DNA from: Fibrobacter sp. UWB2
GTDB lineage: Bacteria; Fibrobacterota; Fibrobacteria; Fibrobacterales; Fibrobacteraceae
Assembly: GCF_002210425.1 (NCBI RefSeq)
Contig: NZ_MWQK01000001.1
Span: 310,001-374,000 of the forward strand
Length of the DNA: 64,000 nt
Reading direction: 5' to 3'
Shown here: one piece after another, positions 28,883 to 37,586 of the stretch
Position numbering within the stretch: position 1 is the stretch's first letter
Layout: every line of letters starts with the position of its first letter
Notes under the pieces: model-generated
What the model was told of the DNA's origin: nothing
Database searches by the model: none
Seen by the model: the letters and a program-made list of their open reading frames with translations, nothing else
Position numbers and translations under genes: made by a program

Positions 28883-30676
28883 ATGAAGAAATTTGTTTCG
28901 CTAGTAGCCCTGTTAGCTCTAGGAGCACAAGCGCAGGAGATTGTCGAAGTAACCCCATTCTATGCCGCATACGACAGCATTAAGCTAGGCAACCAAATAA
29001 ACGACCTTTACGAAGACCTCAAGCTCCCTTCCTATGTAACAACGGACAAAAAATATCCGATTACCTGGACCAGTAGCGATACCCTTTTTTTAGGGCACGA
29101 CGGGCATATCAATGGACGTTTTGTCGGAGAAAATAAGGTAGTGGACCTTACAGCAAGTATTACGGATGATTTGCATAACCGGACAGAGAAAAAACTGTTC
29201 AAAGTTTCCATCCACGGCTTTGAACCTTACTCCAACTACCTCTTTGCGTATTTCCCGGCAAACGACAACGAAAATATCTATTACGCCTTGAGCAATGACG
29301 GCTACAACTTTACACCCATGAATAACGGGAAACGCGTCGTGGCTGCCGATACGGTGAGTTACAAGAAAGGCCTCCGTGACCCGCATGTGCTGCGTGCACC
29401 TGATGGTTGGTTCTACATGGTGAATACCGACATGAAGAGTGCCGAAGGCTGGGCTAGCAACCGCGGTATGGTGCTGATGAAGTCCCGAGACCTTATCAAC
29501 TGGAAGCACAGCACAGTACATTTCCCGGACAAGTACAAAGGCAAGAACTTTGCAAACGTCACGCGCGTGTGGGCGCCCGAAACCATCTGGGACGCAAATT
29601 ATGTGAACAAGGACGGGAGCAAGGGCAGGCCACTTGTTTATTACTCGCTGTTGACCAATGACGGGACCATTCCTTACGACAAGGTGTTTTTCAATTACGC
29701 CAACGAAGACTTTACTGACCTTGAAGGCGACCCGATTCATTTCTTTGACCGTGGCAAATCGACCATTGACATGGATATTGTCTACAATCCTGTAGATAAG
29801 CTTTATCACGCGTTTTACAAAAACGAAGGGGACGGCGGCATCTGCAAGGTGCAGGCGCAGACATTAACCTCGGAAAACGGCACTAAAGCCCCGACCTGGT
29901 ACAAGCGCAGTGGAGCATTGCAACAGACGACCGAAGCTGTCGAAGGTGCTGGCGTGTTCAAGCTCATCAACCAGAATTCCTGGGTGCTCATGTACGATTG
30001 CTATATGAATGGGCATTACCAGTTCACGAGCAGTACCGACCTCGAGAATTTCAAGTTCGTGCAAGATACAAAGACGAGCGGCGCGTTCACGCCACGCCAC
30101 GGCACAATTCTCCCGATTACCGCTCAAGAAACGGCTGCACTCATGAAGGTCTTCCCCACGCCGGATTTCGAGCCAAAAGTGATTGAAATTCCAGATTCGA
30201 TTGGCGTCTGCGATGGCAAAAAAGTTGTGGGTCCCTGCAGCCCGACAAAGATTATCCCGTACGTGAAAGTTGGCGATGAAGGTTGGAAAGAATCGACTGA
30301 TTTGAAAGTCGCTAAAGGCGCTACAGTGCAACTTGGCCCGCACCCGTGGGATGGCAAAATTTGGAGCTGGGAAGGTCCGGACGGATTCAAGTCCACAACT
30401 CGTGAAAACACTCTTAAGAATTTGGATGGCACCAAGAGCGGCTACTACTCTGTGACGTACACAAACGAAACAGGCTGCAAGAGTGTTGCTAAAATCAAAA
30501 TTGTCGTAGACGATCCAGACCATCCGTACGAAGAACAGCCTCCGGTAAGCATTGGTAATCGCGGAATGCGCGAAAGCCGCAAGGATTTACGTTTGAACCG
30601 CAACCCCGTTTATTTCGATTTGCTCGGCAACAGACTTTCTGGCAAGCCGCGTAACGGAATGTTCGTAGTAAAATAG
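28883..30676 (+). CDS. Secreted GH43-like glycoside hydrolase with C-terminal tail domain
   Basis: This 597-residue protein has a signal peptide (LLALGAQAQE), an N-terminal immunoglobulin-like domain (about 30-110) and a five-bladed-propeller-like GH43 region. The propeller region has a likely catalytic base (GLRDPHVLRAPDGWFYMV), the pKa-modulating Asp region (IDMDIVYNP) and a candidate acid Glu in TTEAVEGAGVFK. A further small domain (LGPHPWDGKIWSWEG) follows, and the tail YFDLLGNRLSGKPRNGMFVV resembles C-terminal sorting domains. GH43 enzymes attack arabinan or xylan side chains; the specific substrate cannot be read from the sequence. AAGGAG precedes the ATG. Inverted repeats flank the gene. 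Confidence 0.8.
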   Translation: MKKFVSLVALLALGAQAQEIVEVTPFYAAYDSIKLGNQINDLYEDLKLPSYVTTDKKYPITWTSSDTLFLGHDGHINGRFVGENKVVDLTASITDDLHNRTEKKLFKVSIHGFEPYSNYLFAYFPANDNENIYYALSNDGYNFTPMNNGKRVVAADTVSYKKGLRDPHVLRAPDGWFYMVNTDMKSAEGWASNRGMVLMKSRDLINWKHSTVHFPDKYKGKNFANVTRVWAPETIWDANYVNKDGSKGRPLVYYSLLTNDGTIPYDKVFFNYANEDFTDLEGDPIHFFDRGKSTIDMDIVYNPVDKLYHAFYKNEGDGGICKVQAQTLTSENGTKAPTWYKRSGALQQTTEAVEGAGVFKLINQNSWVLMYDCYMNGHYQFTSSTDLENFKFVQDTKTSGAFTPRHGTILPITAQETAALMKVFPTPDFEPKVIEIPDSIGVCDGKKVVGPCSPTKIIPYVKVGDEGWKESTDLKVAKGATVQLGPHPWDGKIWSWEGPDGFKSTTRENTLKNLDGTKSGYYSVTYTNETGCKSVAKIKIVVDDPDHPYEEQPPVSIGNRGMRESRKDLRLNRNPVYFDLLGNRLSGKPRNGMFVVK

Positions 30677-30736
30677 TCGTTAGTCACTGGTTATTAGTCA
30701 TTAGTTAAAGAATCACGGCAGAGTCGCCTAACAGAA

Positions 30737-30767
30737 ACCAATGACCATTGACTAAATGCTATTGACC
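30737..30767 (-). repeat. Right copy of the inverted repeat flanking the GH43-like gene
   Basis: Read on the minus strand it is GGTCAATAGCATTTAGTCAA then TGGTCATTGGT, matching the left copy at 28834-28864 with few differences. It overlaps the 3' end of the ThiE-like gene and supplies its last residues and stop codon. Confidence 0.7.
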
Positions 30768-31348
30768 AATCTATTAAGCTTTATAAACGCATTCACGGGG
30801 TCTGCGTAATTCCAGACGCCACCAAGCGAAGCGACTCCGGCAGGCGATAACTTCTTAAAATCGTCAATCGTATCCGTATCGACGCCTCCCCATAAAATGA
30901 GGGAGGCTTTTGCGTTTATGCTTAAAGAAGTTCCAAGCGTTTCAGCAGGTTCAATCGCCGAAAGCGGTTGCATCATCGGGCCAACGAGAGCGCCCGTCAC
31001 CCATTCCGGGAGCTTTTCGGCTTCTTCCGCATTTTTGCAAAGGGCTACACAGTTGATGCGTTTCCAGCTTTCAGGGACCTCGCCCATGAAACTTTGTGCA
31101 TCGCAGACGCAACCGCGAACATCAAGCTCTTCGGCCATGTCTGGCGTTCCACGCACCCAAATGCGGTCGCGCAATTCCATCGGGAGACCTAGCAGCCAAC
31201 GATCGTAATCGTTGAATGTCGCACGAGCATTCCCTCCTCGCCCACGCTTGTCGAGAATCAAACGGGTTAAACCACGGCGAAACATTTCTTCGATATCGTC
31301 ATGTTCTGCAGCAAAATCATCAGGACAAGTAAAAAGCCAAAGTCGCAT
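30752..31348 (-). CDS. Thiamine-phosphate synthase-like protein (ThiE/TenI family)
   Basis: About 198 residues from ATG 31348, which is preceded by GAGGAA. The pattern is a TIM barrel of the ThiE/TenI family: MRLWLFTCPDDF at the start, the conserved VTGALVGPMMQPLSAIEP region and LILWGGVDTDTIDDF with a C-terminal GVASLGGVWNYADP. Several residues that bind pyrophosphate in true ThiE are not evident, so a TenI-like or divergent role is possible. It starts two bases after the stop of a FISUMP lipoprotein gene and is far from the thi operon at the window start, with no TPP riboswitch. The last residues are encoded within a repeat. Confidence 0.7.
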   Translation of the reverse strand: MRLWLFTCPDDFAAEHDDIEEMFRRGLTRLILDKRGRGGNARATFNDYDRWLLGLPMELRDRIWVRGTPDMAEELDVRGCVCDAQSFMGEVPESWKRINCVALCKNAEEAEKLPEWVTGALVGPMMQPLSAIEPAETLGTSLSINAKASLILWGGVDTDTIDDFKKLSPAGVASLGGVWNYADPVNAFIKLNRLVNSI

Positions 31349-31350
31349 TT

Positions 31351-31947
31351 TTATTTCCTCACACATCTGACGGAGAGGGCAAATTCTTCGTAGGTTTCAT
31401 CGTACGATACGCTGGAACGGCCTTTTTCGAGCATCACGGTGCGGGCATAATTTGCACGGACCTCATCGGTTGTCCAAAAGTAGGCGTATTCGTCAAAATA
31501 ATTATAGTATTCCAAGAAATGGTAACCGCCACCGATTTCTGAAACAAAGTCCAATGACATCAATGAATCTGCGGCAAAATCAAAACCGCCTACAGTTTCA
31601 ATCAAGTTGTCAAAATCTGCTTTTGATGGGATTTTCCAACCTTGCGGGCAAGCAACCATCGCTACATTCCAGGCGTAAAGTCTCCCCTGCTTCTCACAAT
31701 ATTCTGCGCTGTCGTTATAGCAAGACGTTCTTTTGTAAAGCGAGTCCGAAGCATCAAAATAATTCAAGTTTTGAGCCATCCAGACTAGGCCACCAATTTC
31801 AATGGTCTTGTAGCTTTGTAAGTCGCGAGCGTCAACGAAAATGCCTGTGCGGGAATCCTCGTCCGCAGAGCCCACCGAAGAATCCGAACACGCCCAAAAC
31901 GCGATTGCAAAAAAGACAGAAACGAAAGCCCCTAAAAAATCTCTCAT
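31351..31947 (-). CDS. FISUMP-domain lipoprotein
   Basis: This 198-residue protein has a lipobox FWAC (Cys20), a short acidic linker and one Fibrobacter major paralogous domain (YKTIEIGGLVWMAQNLNY, then CEKQGRLYAWNVAMVACPQG, then WKIPSKADFDNL and the ending VRCVRK). These domains are abundant in Fibrobacter surface lipoproteins; the function is unknown but binding to plant polymers is often suspected. The gene is two bases from the ThiE-like gene, so the two are cotranscribed. Confidence 0.88.
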   Translation of the reverse strand: MRDFLGAFVSVFFAIAFWACSDSSVGSADEDSRTGIFVDARDLQSYKTIEIGGLVWMAQNLNYFDASDSLYKRTSCYNDSAEYCEKQGRLYAWNVAMVACPQGWKIPSKADFDNLIETVGGFDFAADSLMSLDFVSEIGGGYHFLEYYNYFDEYAYFWTTDEVRANYARTVMLEKGRSSVSYDETYEEFALSVRCVRK

Positions 31948-31987
31948 ATTATCAAATATAATAAACGATTTTTTCGCACTACAAGAT

Positions 31988-32038
31988 GGCGATTCCGGCT
32001 CGTCCCCGTCAAGCGAGGACAGGTAGGCCGGAATGACA
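31988..32038 (-). repeat. Long palindromic repeat related to the GTCAT family
   Basis: GATTCCGGC and GCCGGAATGACA form the outer arms and GTCC / GGAC an inner stem. On the minus strand it starts TGTCATTCCGGCC, like the other elements, but has a longer loop and lacks the ATCTCC end. Confidence 0.65.
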
Positions 32039-32123
32039 TGTCAAACCAAGATAATATTTCTATATTTGCGTGCGGATTGACGATTTGATGATCAAACCGC
32101 CACGGTTAATAACGAGGCACTCG

Positions 32124-32819
32124 ATGGATTTGAAAATACTCCCTCAGCCAGACGATGTTACGTGCGGACCGACTAGCCTACACGCTGTTTACTCTTATCT
32201 TGGCTATAACATTCCCCTTAAAAAGCTCATTTCCGAAATTGAATTTTTGGAAGAAGGCGGCACGCTAGGTGTTTTCCTTGGTATTGACGCCCTCAAGCGC
32301 GGATTCAAGGCTACCATTTATTCTTACAATTTAAAGATTTTTGACCCGACGTGGAGCAAGCTCAAGATGCCCGAGCTCCGCGAAAAACTGGTCGCTTTGC
32401 ATAAAACAAAACACGCCCCCAAACTCAAAAAGGCAATTGACGCCTATATCCGATTCATTGACCTTGGCGGAACCGTCGCTACGGCAGACCTTCGCGCAAG
32501 CATGTTCGAAAGTTATTTCAAGCGCAATATTCCGGTGCTTTGCGGCCTCAGCGCCACCTATCTTTATCGTTCCCCTCGCGAATACACAAACGAAAAAGAC
32601 CAGTCCGTCTTTGATGATATCCACGGCGAGCCGATGGGGCATTTCGTAGTGCTTTACGGACTCGACGAAAAGAAGCAGTTCATGGTTGCAGATCCGGATT
32701 GTACAAACCCGATGGCAAACGGCCCTTATTACAAAGTAGACAAGTTCCGTCTAATCCACAGCATTTTGCTGGGTGTCATGACGTACGACGGAAATATTCT
32801 TGTTGTGGAGAAAAAGTAA
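32124..32819 (+). CDS. C39-like (papain-fold) cysteine peptidase
   Basis: About 231 residues from ATG 32124, chosen for the ACGAGG six bases upstream; the frame is open to a GTG at 32070. The papain-fold triad is visible as Cys (QPDDVTCGPTSLHAV), His (GHFVVLYG) and Asp (FMVADPD). There is no signal peptide, so it is cytoplasmic. It overlaps the N-formylglutamate amidohydrolase gene by one base (TAATG). Proteins of this type are reported beside RimK-like and GCS2-like amide ligases in other bacteria, and both kinds of ligase occur together at 59406-62225. Confidence 0.8.
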   Translation: MDLKILPQPDDVTCGPTSLHAVYSYLGYNIPLKKLISEIEFLEEGGTLGVFLGIDALKRGFKATIYSYNLKIFDPTWSKLKMPELREKLVALHKTKHAPKLKKAIDAYIRFIDLGGTVATADLRASMFESYFKRNIPVLCGLSATYLYRSPREYTNEKDQSVFDDIHGEPMGHFVVLYGLDEKKQFMVADPDCTNPMANGPYYKVDKFRLIHSILLGVMTYDGNILVVEKK

Positions 32820-33502
32820 TGAAAGCTCCGGCACTGATGATTACCTGCGAACATGCGAGCAACGCTGTGCCGGCTTTCGTCCTGCGCGCATTCCGCGATT
32901 CCAAAATTCCCGATGACGTTCTCGCCTCCCATCGAGCTTACGACATTGGTGCATATAAAGTATTTTCAAATCTTGTAAAACGATTAAAGCCCGACTTCCA
33001 TTGCTCTAGTCGGTTCTCGAGACTCGTGGTCGACATGAACCGCAGTGCGACCAACAAGACGTTCTTTTCGGAATTTACTGTTGGATTACCAAATACCGTA
33101 AAATCGCACATGATGAGTCTTTGGGAAAAGTATCGTGAGAAGATTGAAAACTTTGTTGCAGGCATAATTCCGCCAAACGCCCGCAAAAACGAGAAAAATG
33201 CACCGAAGGAAGCTCCGCTCAAGGTCATCCACCTCGGAATCCACAGCTTTACGCCTATATTAAATGGTGTCGAGCGCGACGCCGATGTCGGGATTCTTTA
33301 TGACCCGAGCCGCCCTGCCGAAGTGAAAATTGCGCAAACGCTCATCCAGAACATCCACGAACGCGCCCCGAGGCTTAAAATCCGCAAGAATTACCCGTAT
33401 TTGGGCAAGTCCGATGGCCTTACGACCACGCTTCGCCAAAAGTTCGGCCCAAGTTACGCGGGACTTGAAATCGAGATTAACCAAAAGCTACTTGATTTTT
33501 AA
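32819..33502 (+). CDS. N-formylglutamate amidohydrolase-family protein
   Basis: About 227 residues from ATG 32819, preceded by GTGGAG. The family motifs are present: ITCEHASNAVPA at the N-terminus, SHRAYDIGA, VDMNRSA, the metal-site region LGIHSFTP and RKNYPYLGKSDGLTTTLR near the C-terminus, ending with a Glu-rich LEIEINQKLL. HutG-type enzymes hydrolyse N-formylglutamate, but members beside amide ligases probably act on other N-acyl-glutamate or peptide substrates. It is translationally coupled to the C39-like peptidase gene. No histidine utilisation genes are near, which argues against a role in histidine breakdown. Confidence 0.88.
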   Translation: MKAPALMITCEHASNAVPAFVLRAFRDSKIPDDVLASHRAYDIGAYKVFSNLVKRLKPDFHCSSRFSRLVVDMNRSATNKTFFSEFTVGLPNTVKSHMMSLWEKYREKIENFVAGIIPPNARKNEKNAPKEAPLKVIHLGIHSFTPILNGVERDADVGILYDPSRPAEVKIAQTLIQNIHERAPRLKIRKNYPYLGKSDGLTTTLRQKFGPSYAGLEIEINQKLLDF

Positions 33503-33565
33503 ACTTTTTTCAAAAATTGGTTGTCCGTTTTGGATAATCTTATTTAATTTTAAGCTTGGATTTTT

Positions 33566-33596
33566 GCCCTTCTTGCGTGTATCGCACGCCGAAGGT
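33566..33596 (+). promoter_or_regulatory. Hairpin in the nifJ leader
   Basis: CCTTC, two bases, GCGTG, TATCG loop, CACGC, one base, GAAGG forms a 10-bp interrupted stem about 50 bases upstream of the nifJ start. No T-run follows, so it is not a terminator. It could stabilise the mRNA or bind a regulator. Confidence 0.45.
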
Positions 33597-33643
33597 GTAT
33601 ATGATCAGAATTTTTACGAAAAAACCTAAAAACGGAGATATCC

Positions 33644-36600
33644 ATGGCAAAAAAGATGATTGCGTGTGACGGTAACGAAGCCACCGCTAGCGTTGCATTT
33701 GCGGTTAGCGAAGTCGCTGCAATTTACCCGATTACACCGTCTAGTCCTATGGCTGAGCACGCCGACAACTGGAGTGCTGCAGGCAAGAAGAATATTTGGG
33801 GACAGGTTCCCCGCGTGTTTGAAATGCAGTCCGAAGGTGGCGCTGCCGGTACCGTTCACGGTGCTTTGCAGGCCGGTGCTTTGACCACGACCTTCACCGC
33901 ATCTCAGGGTCTTCTCTTGATGATCCCGAACATGTACAAGATTGCGGGCGAACTGACCCCCACGGTCTTCCACGTCACTGCACGTGCTCTTGCTATGCAG
34001 GGCCTTTCCATTTTCGGTGACCACTCCGACGTTATGGCTTGCCGCCAGACGGGTTTTGCAATGCTCGCCTCCAGCTGCGTACAGGAATGCCAGGACCTCG
34101 CTCTCGTGGCCCACGCTTCTACACTCGAAAGCCGCGTTCCGTTTATGCACTTCTTTGACGGCTTCCGCACTTCTCACGAAGTGATGAAGATTGAAGCTCT
34201 CGAAGACGGCGTTATCCGTAATGTCATCGACGAAAAGTATGTGAAGGCATGCCGTGAGCGCTGCCTCACACCGGACCGTCCGACCATGCGCGGTACCGCC
34301 CAGAACCCGGACGTTTACTTCCAGGGCCGCGAAACGGTGAACCCGTTCTACGCCAAGGTTCCGGAAATTGTCCAAAAGTACATGGACAAGGTTGCAAGCT
34401 ACACTGGCCGTCAGTACCACATCGTGGACTACGTCGGTGCACCCGACGCCGAACGCGTGATCATTTCCATGGGTTCTTCGACCTGCACCATCGGTGACAC
34501 CGTCAAGTACCTCAACGGGAAGGGCGAAAAGGTCGGTCTCGTCAACATCCGCCTTTACCGTCCGTTCCCGATGGAAGCTGTCGTTGCCGCTCTCCCGAAG
34601 ACTGTCAAGAAGATTGCCGTCCTCGACCGCTGCAAGGAACCGGGTTCCGCAGGCGAACCGCTCTTCCAGGATGCCCTGACCGCTATTTCCGAAGCCGTGA
34701 TGGCAGGCAAGATGGCTATGCCGAAGATGATCGGCGGCCGCTACGGTCTTTCCTCCAAGGAATTCACGCCGGCCATGGTCAAGGCCATCTACGACGAACT
34801 CGCCAAGGCCGACCCGAAGGCACGCTTCACCGTCGGTATCAACGATGACGTGTGCCACACGAGCCTCACCATCGACCCGAACTTCAAGCTCGAAAGCGAC
34901 TTCTTCCAGGCTATGTTCTTCGGTCTCGGCTCTGACGGTACTGTCGGTGCAAACAAGAACTCCATCAAGATTATCGGTAACGAAACCGACAACTACGCTC
35001 AGGGCTACTTCGTTTACGACTCCAAGAAGTCTGGCTCCATGACCACCTCTCACCTCCGCTTTGGTAAGAGCATCATCGACGCCCCGTACCTCATTGGCGA
35101 AAACGAAGCTGACTTTGTCGCATGCCACCATACTCCGCACCTCGAATCTGTCGACATGCTCAAGTATGCCAAGGACGGCGCAACGTTCCTCGTGAACACC
35201 CCGCACTCCGCTGACACCGTTTGGGATACCTTCCCGCGTCCGGTTCAGGAAGCCATTATCAAGAAGCACCTCAAGGTGTTCGTCATCGACGCTTATGCTG
35301 TTGCTGCAAAGACCGGCATGGGCCGTCGCATCAACACTGTGATGCAGACCTGCTTCTTCTCTAAGCTCGGTAACGTTCTCGATGCAGAAACCGCTATCAA
35401 GTACATCAAGAAGTACGCCGAAAAGACCTACGCCAAGAAGGGTATGGAAGTCGTCCAGAAGAACTGGGACGCTATCGATGCTTCTCTTGCTAACCTCTTC
35501 GAAGTCAAGGTTCCGTCCGCTGTCACCAGCACGAAGGAATTCCGCGCTCCGATCCACGGCAACGCTCCGAAGTTCGTGAACGAAGTCACCGCAGAAATCA
35601 TCAAGGGCAACGGCGAACAGCTCCCGGTCTCCAAGATGCCTTGCGACGGTGTGTTCCCGACCGGTACCACCAAGTACGAAAAGCGCGACCTCGCCCTCAA
35701 CATCCCGTCCTGGAATCCGGACGCTTGCGTGCAGTGCGGCAAGTGCGCCATGGTCTGCCCGCATGCAGCCATCCGTATGAAGGTTGTGGACGAATCCGCC
35801 GTGAAGAACGCTCCGGAAGGCTTCAAGTACACCCCGGCCAAGGGCTTCAAGCTCGAAGGTTCCGAAAAGCCGGTATTTGCAATTTCCGTGTCCAGCTACG
35901 ACTGTACGGGTTGCGGCGTTTGTACGCAGGCCTGTATCGGTAAGGACAAGACCGACGCTACCAAGAAGGCCATCAACATGGTGCCGCAGGAACCCATCAA
36001 GGTTCAGCAAGGCAAGTGCTGGGACTTCTTCGTCGACCTCCCGGAATTCGACCGTACCAAGGTCAACAAGAATCTCGTCAAGCAGGCAATGCTCCTCGAA
36101 CCGTTGTTCGAATTCTCCGGCTCCTGCGCAGGCTGCGGCGAAACCGCTTACGTGCGTCTCGTTTCTCAGCTCTTCGGTGACCGCATGGTTGTCGCTAACG
36201 CTACGGGTTGCTCCTCCATTTACGGTGGTAACCTGCCGACCACACCGTGGGCAAAGAACAAGGAAGGCCGCGGTCCGGCTTGGGCAAACAGCTTGTTCGA
36301 AGACAACGCTGAATTCGGTCTCGGTATGCGCCTCGCTATCACGAAGCATGCCAAGCAGGCTTTGAGCCTCCTCGAAGCCGTGAACGTTCCTGCCGAACTC
36401 AAGGAAAAGCTCACGACCCAGAAGCAGGACGACGAAGCCGGCATCAAGGCCCAGCGTGAAAACGTTGCCGCCCTTAAGGCCGCTCTCGCCGGTGCAACCG
36501 ACGAAGCTTCTGTCAGCCTCCGCGACGAATTCGCCGACTACCTCGTGAAGAAGTCCGTGTGGATCTTCGGTGGTGACGGTTGGGCATACGACATCGGTTA

Positions 36601-37213
36601 CGGTGGTCTCGACCACGTGATGGCAACTGGTGAAAACGTGAACATCTGCGTCCTCGATACCGAAGTGTACTCCAACACCGGTGGACAGGCTTCCAAGGCC
36701 ACGAACCGTGGCGCAGTCGCCCTCTTCGCCGCCGCTGGTAAGCGCGCTGGCAAGAAGGACCTCGGCCTTATCGCCATGAGCTACAAGAATGTGTACGTGG
36801 GCCGTATCGCCCTCGGTGCAAACGACGCTCAGGCCCTGAAGGTTCTTCAGGAAGCAGAAGCTCACAATGGTCCGTCGCTGATCATCTGCTACTGCCCCTG
36901 CATCAACCACGGTTTCGATCTCAACAGCCAGCTTCAGCACCAGAAGATGGCCGTGGATTCCGGTTACTGGACGCTCCTCCGTTACAACCCGGCCCTCGCT
37001 GCAGAAGGAAAGGCTCCGCTTATCCTCGACTCCAAGAAGCCGACAATCCCGGTTGCGGAATACATCTACACCGAAAACCGCTTCAAGGCCCTCACCCGCA
37101 CCAATCCGGAAGTCGCCAAGGTACTCGCCGACGATCTCCAGAAGGAAGTGGACGCCCGCTACGCATTCTACGATGCAATGAGCAAGGATACGGAAGGGCT
37201 GATTAGCCTCTAA
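33644..37213 (+). CDS. nifJ: Pyruvate:ferredoxin (flavodoxin) oxidoreductase
   Basis: This 1189-residue single-chain enzyme has the usual length. The order is the N-terminal domain (AIYPITPSSPMAEHAD), a central gamma-like domain, two 4Fe-4S motifs (CVQCGKCAMVCPH and CTGCGVCTQACIGKD), and the C-terminal thiamine-binding domain with the third cluster ligand CAGCGE and IFGGDGWAYDIGYGG. It converts pyruvate and CoA to acetyl-CoA, CO2 and reduced ferredoxin in the cytoplasm. Codon bias is extreme, which points to very high expression and explains a 1206-codon open frame on the opposite strand. CGGAG precedes the ATG. A repeat and a terminator follow. Confidence 0.98.
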   Translation: MAKKMIACDGNEATASVAFAVSEVAAIYPITPSSPMAEHADNWSAAGKKNIWGQVPRVFEMQSEGGAAGTVHGALQAGALTTTFTASQGLLLMIPNMYKIAGELTPTVFHVTARALAMQGLSIFGDHSDVMACRQTGFAMLASSCVQECQDLALVAHASTLESRVPFMHFFDGFRTSHEVMKIEALEDGVIRNVIDEKYVKACRERCLTPDRPTMRGTAQNPDVYFQGRETVNPFYAKVPEIVQKYMDKVASYTGRQYHIVDYVGAPDAERVIISMGSSTCTIGDTVKYLNGKGEKVGLVNIRLYRPFPMEAVVAALPKTVKKIAVLDRCKEPGSAGEPLFQDALTAISEAVMAGKMAMPKMIGGRYGLSSKEFTPAMVKAIYDELAKADPKARFTVGINDDVCHTSLTIDPNFKLESDFFQAMFFGLGSDGTVGANKNSIKIIGNETDNYAQGYFVYDSKKSGSMTTSHLRFGKSIIDAPYLIGENEADFVACHHTPHLESVDMLKYAKDGATFLVNTPHSADTVWDTFPRPVQEAIIKKHLKVFVIDAYAVAAKTGMGRRINTVMQTCFFSKLGNVLDAETAIKYIKKYAEKTYAKKGMEVVQKNWDAIDASLANLFEVKVPSAVTSTKEFRAPIHGNAPKFVNEVTAEIIKGNGEQLPVSKMPCDGVFPTGTTKYEKRDLALNIPSWNPDACVQCGKCAMVCPHAAIRMKVVDESAVKNAPEGFKYTPAKGFKLEGSEKPVFAISVSSYDCTGCGVCTQACIGKDKTDATKKAINMVPQEPIKVQQGKCWDFFVDLPEFDRTKVNKNLVKQAMLLEPLFEFSGSCAGCGETAYVRLVSQLFGDRMVVANATGCSSIYGGNLPTTPWAKNKEGRGPAWANSLFEDNAEFGLGMRLAITKHAKQALSLLEAVNVPAELKEKLTTQKQDDEAGIKAQRENVAALKAALAGATDEASVSLRDEFADYLVKKSVWIFGGDGWAYDIGYGGLDHVMATGENVNICVLDTEVYSNTGGQASKATNRGAVALFAAAGKRAGKKDLGLIAMSYKNVYVGRIALGANDAQALKVLQEAEAHNGPSLIICYCPCINHGFDLNSQLQHQKMAVDSGYWTLLRYNPALAAEGKAPLILDSKKPTIPVAEYIYTENRFKALTRTNPEVAKVLADDLQKEVDARYAFYDAMSKDTEGLISL

Positions 37214-37221
37214 TCGGAACA

Positions 37222-37254
37222 TGTCATGCCCGACTTGATCGGGCATCTCCCTTT
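37222..37254 (+). repeat. Short palindromic repeat (GTCAT-CCCG family)
   Basis: TGTCATGCCCGACTTGAT and CGGGCATCTCCCTTT form a hairpin directly behind nifJ, in front of the main terminator. Confidence 0.8.
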
Positions 37255-37259
37255 ACAAA

Positions 37260-37296
37260 AACACCCCGTCACGATGAGTGGCGGGGTGTTTTGTTT
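37260..37296 (+). terminator. Intrinsic terminator of nifJ
   Basis: ACACCCCGTCAC and GTGGCGGGGTGT form a near-perfect GC-rich stem followed by TTTTGTTTT. Confidence 0.92.
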
Positions 37297-37311
37297 TAAA
37301 AGCGGGCGTCC

Positions 37312-37446
37312 ACCGCCAAGCGAAGGAGGCTACTATTAAGTAGCCTTCGTAGCGCGGAGCATTCAACGTCACAAGTTCTTGTATGCGATAGTTGAATGCG
37401 GAGTCTCATACGCGACAAGAGAAATCTTGCCGCTCGTTTTTTATTT
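37312..37446 (+). ncRNA. Candidate small RNA between nifJ and the GH9 gene
   Basis: Three stem-loops follow each other: GGCTACT ATTA AGTAGCC extended by CGAA/TTCG (37321-37349); a 9-bp stem GCATTCAAC / GTTGAATGC (37359-37367, 37391-37399) enclosing ACAAG TT CTTGT; and GCG, CAAGA, GAAA, TCTTG, CGC followed by TCGTTTTTTATTT. The last is a good intrinsic terminator. No gene ends here, because nifJ already has its own terminator, so an independent transcript is likely. I could not see a convincing promoter. Confidence 0.5.
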
Positions 37447-37586
37447 CATCATGAAACACGTTACAAGGCCTTATCGTATCATAGCCGTATCATAGAAAAT
37501 TAATTTATAAAAAAACATAATTTATTGCAAAAATTGCATTCAAAAGATGTATATTAACGTATACAGACCAAAACAAAGGAGGAAAA

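Noticed and set aside
32699-32818. Extended N-terminus for the N-formylglutamate amidohydrolase
   Set aside because: The added 40 residues are the peptidase gene read in another frame; ATG 32819 follows a Shine-Dalgarno and gives the family's usual start.
33626-37246. 1206-codon open frame opposite nifJ
   Set aside because: It mirrors nifJ in the antisense frame. Strong bias to C-ending codons removes stops from that frame, and the translation has no family motifs.
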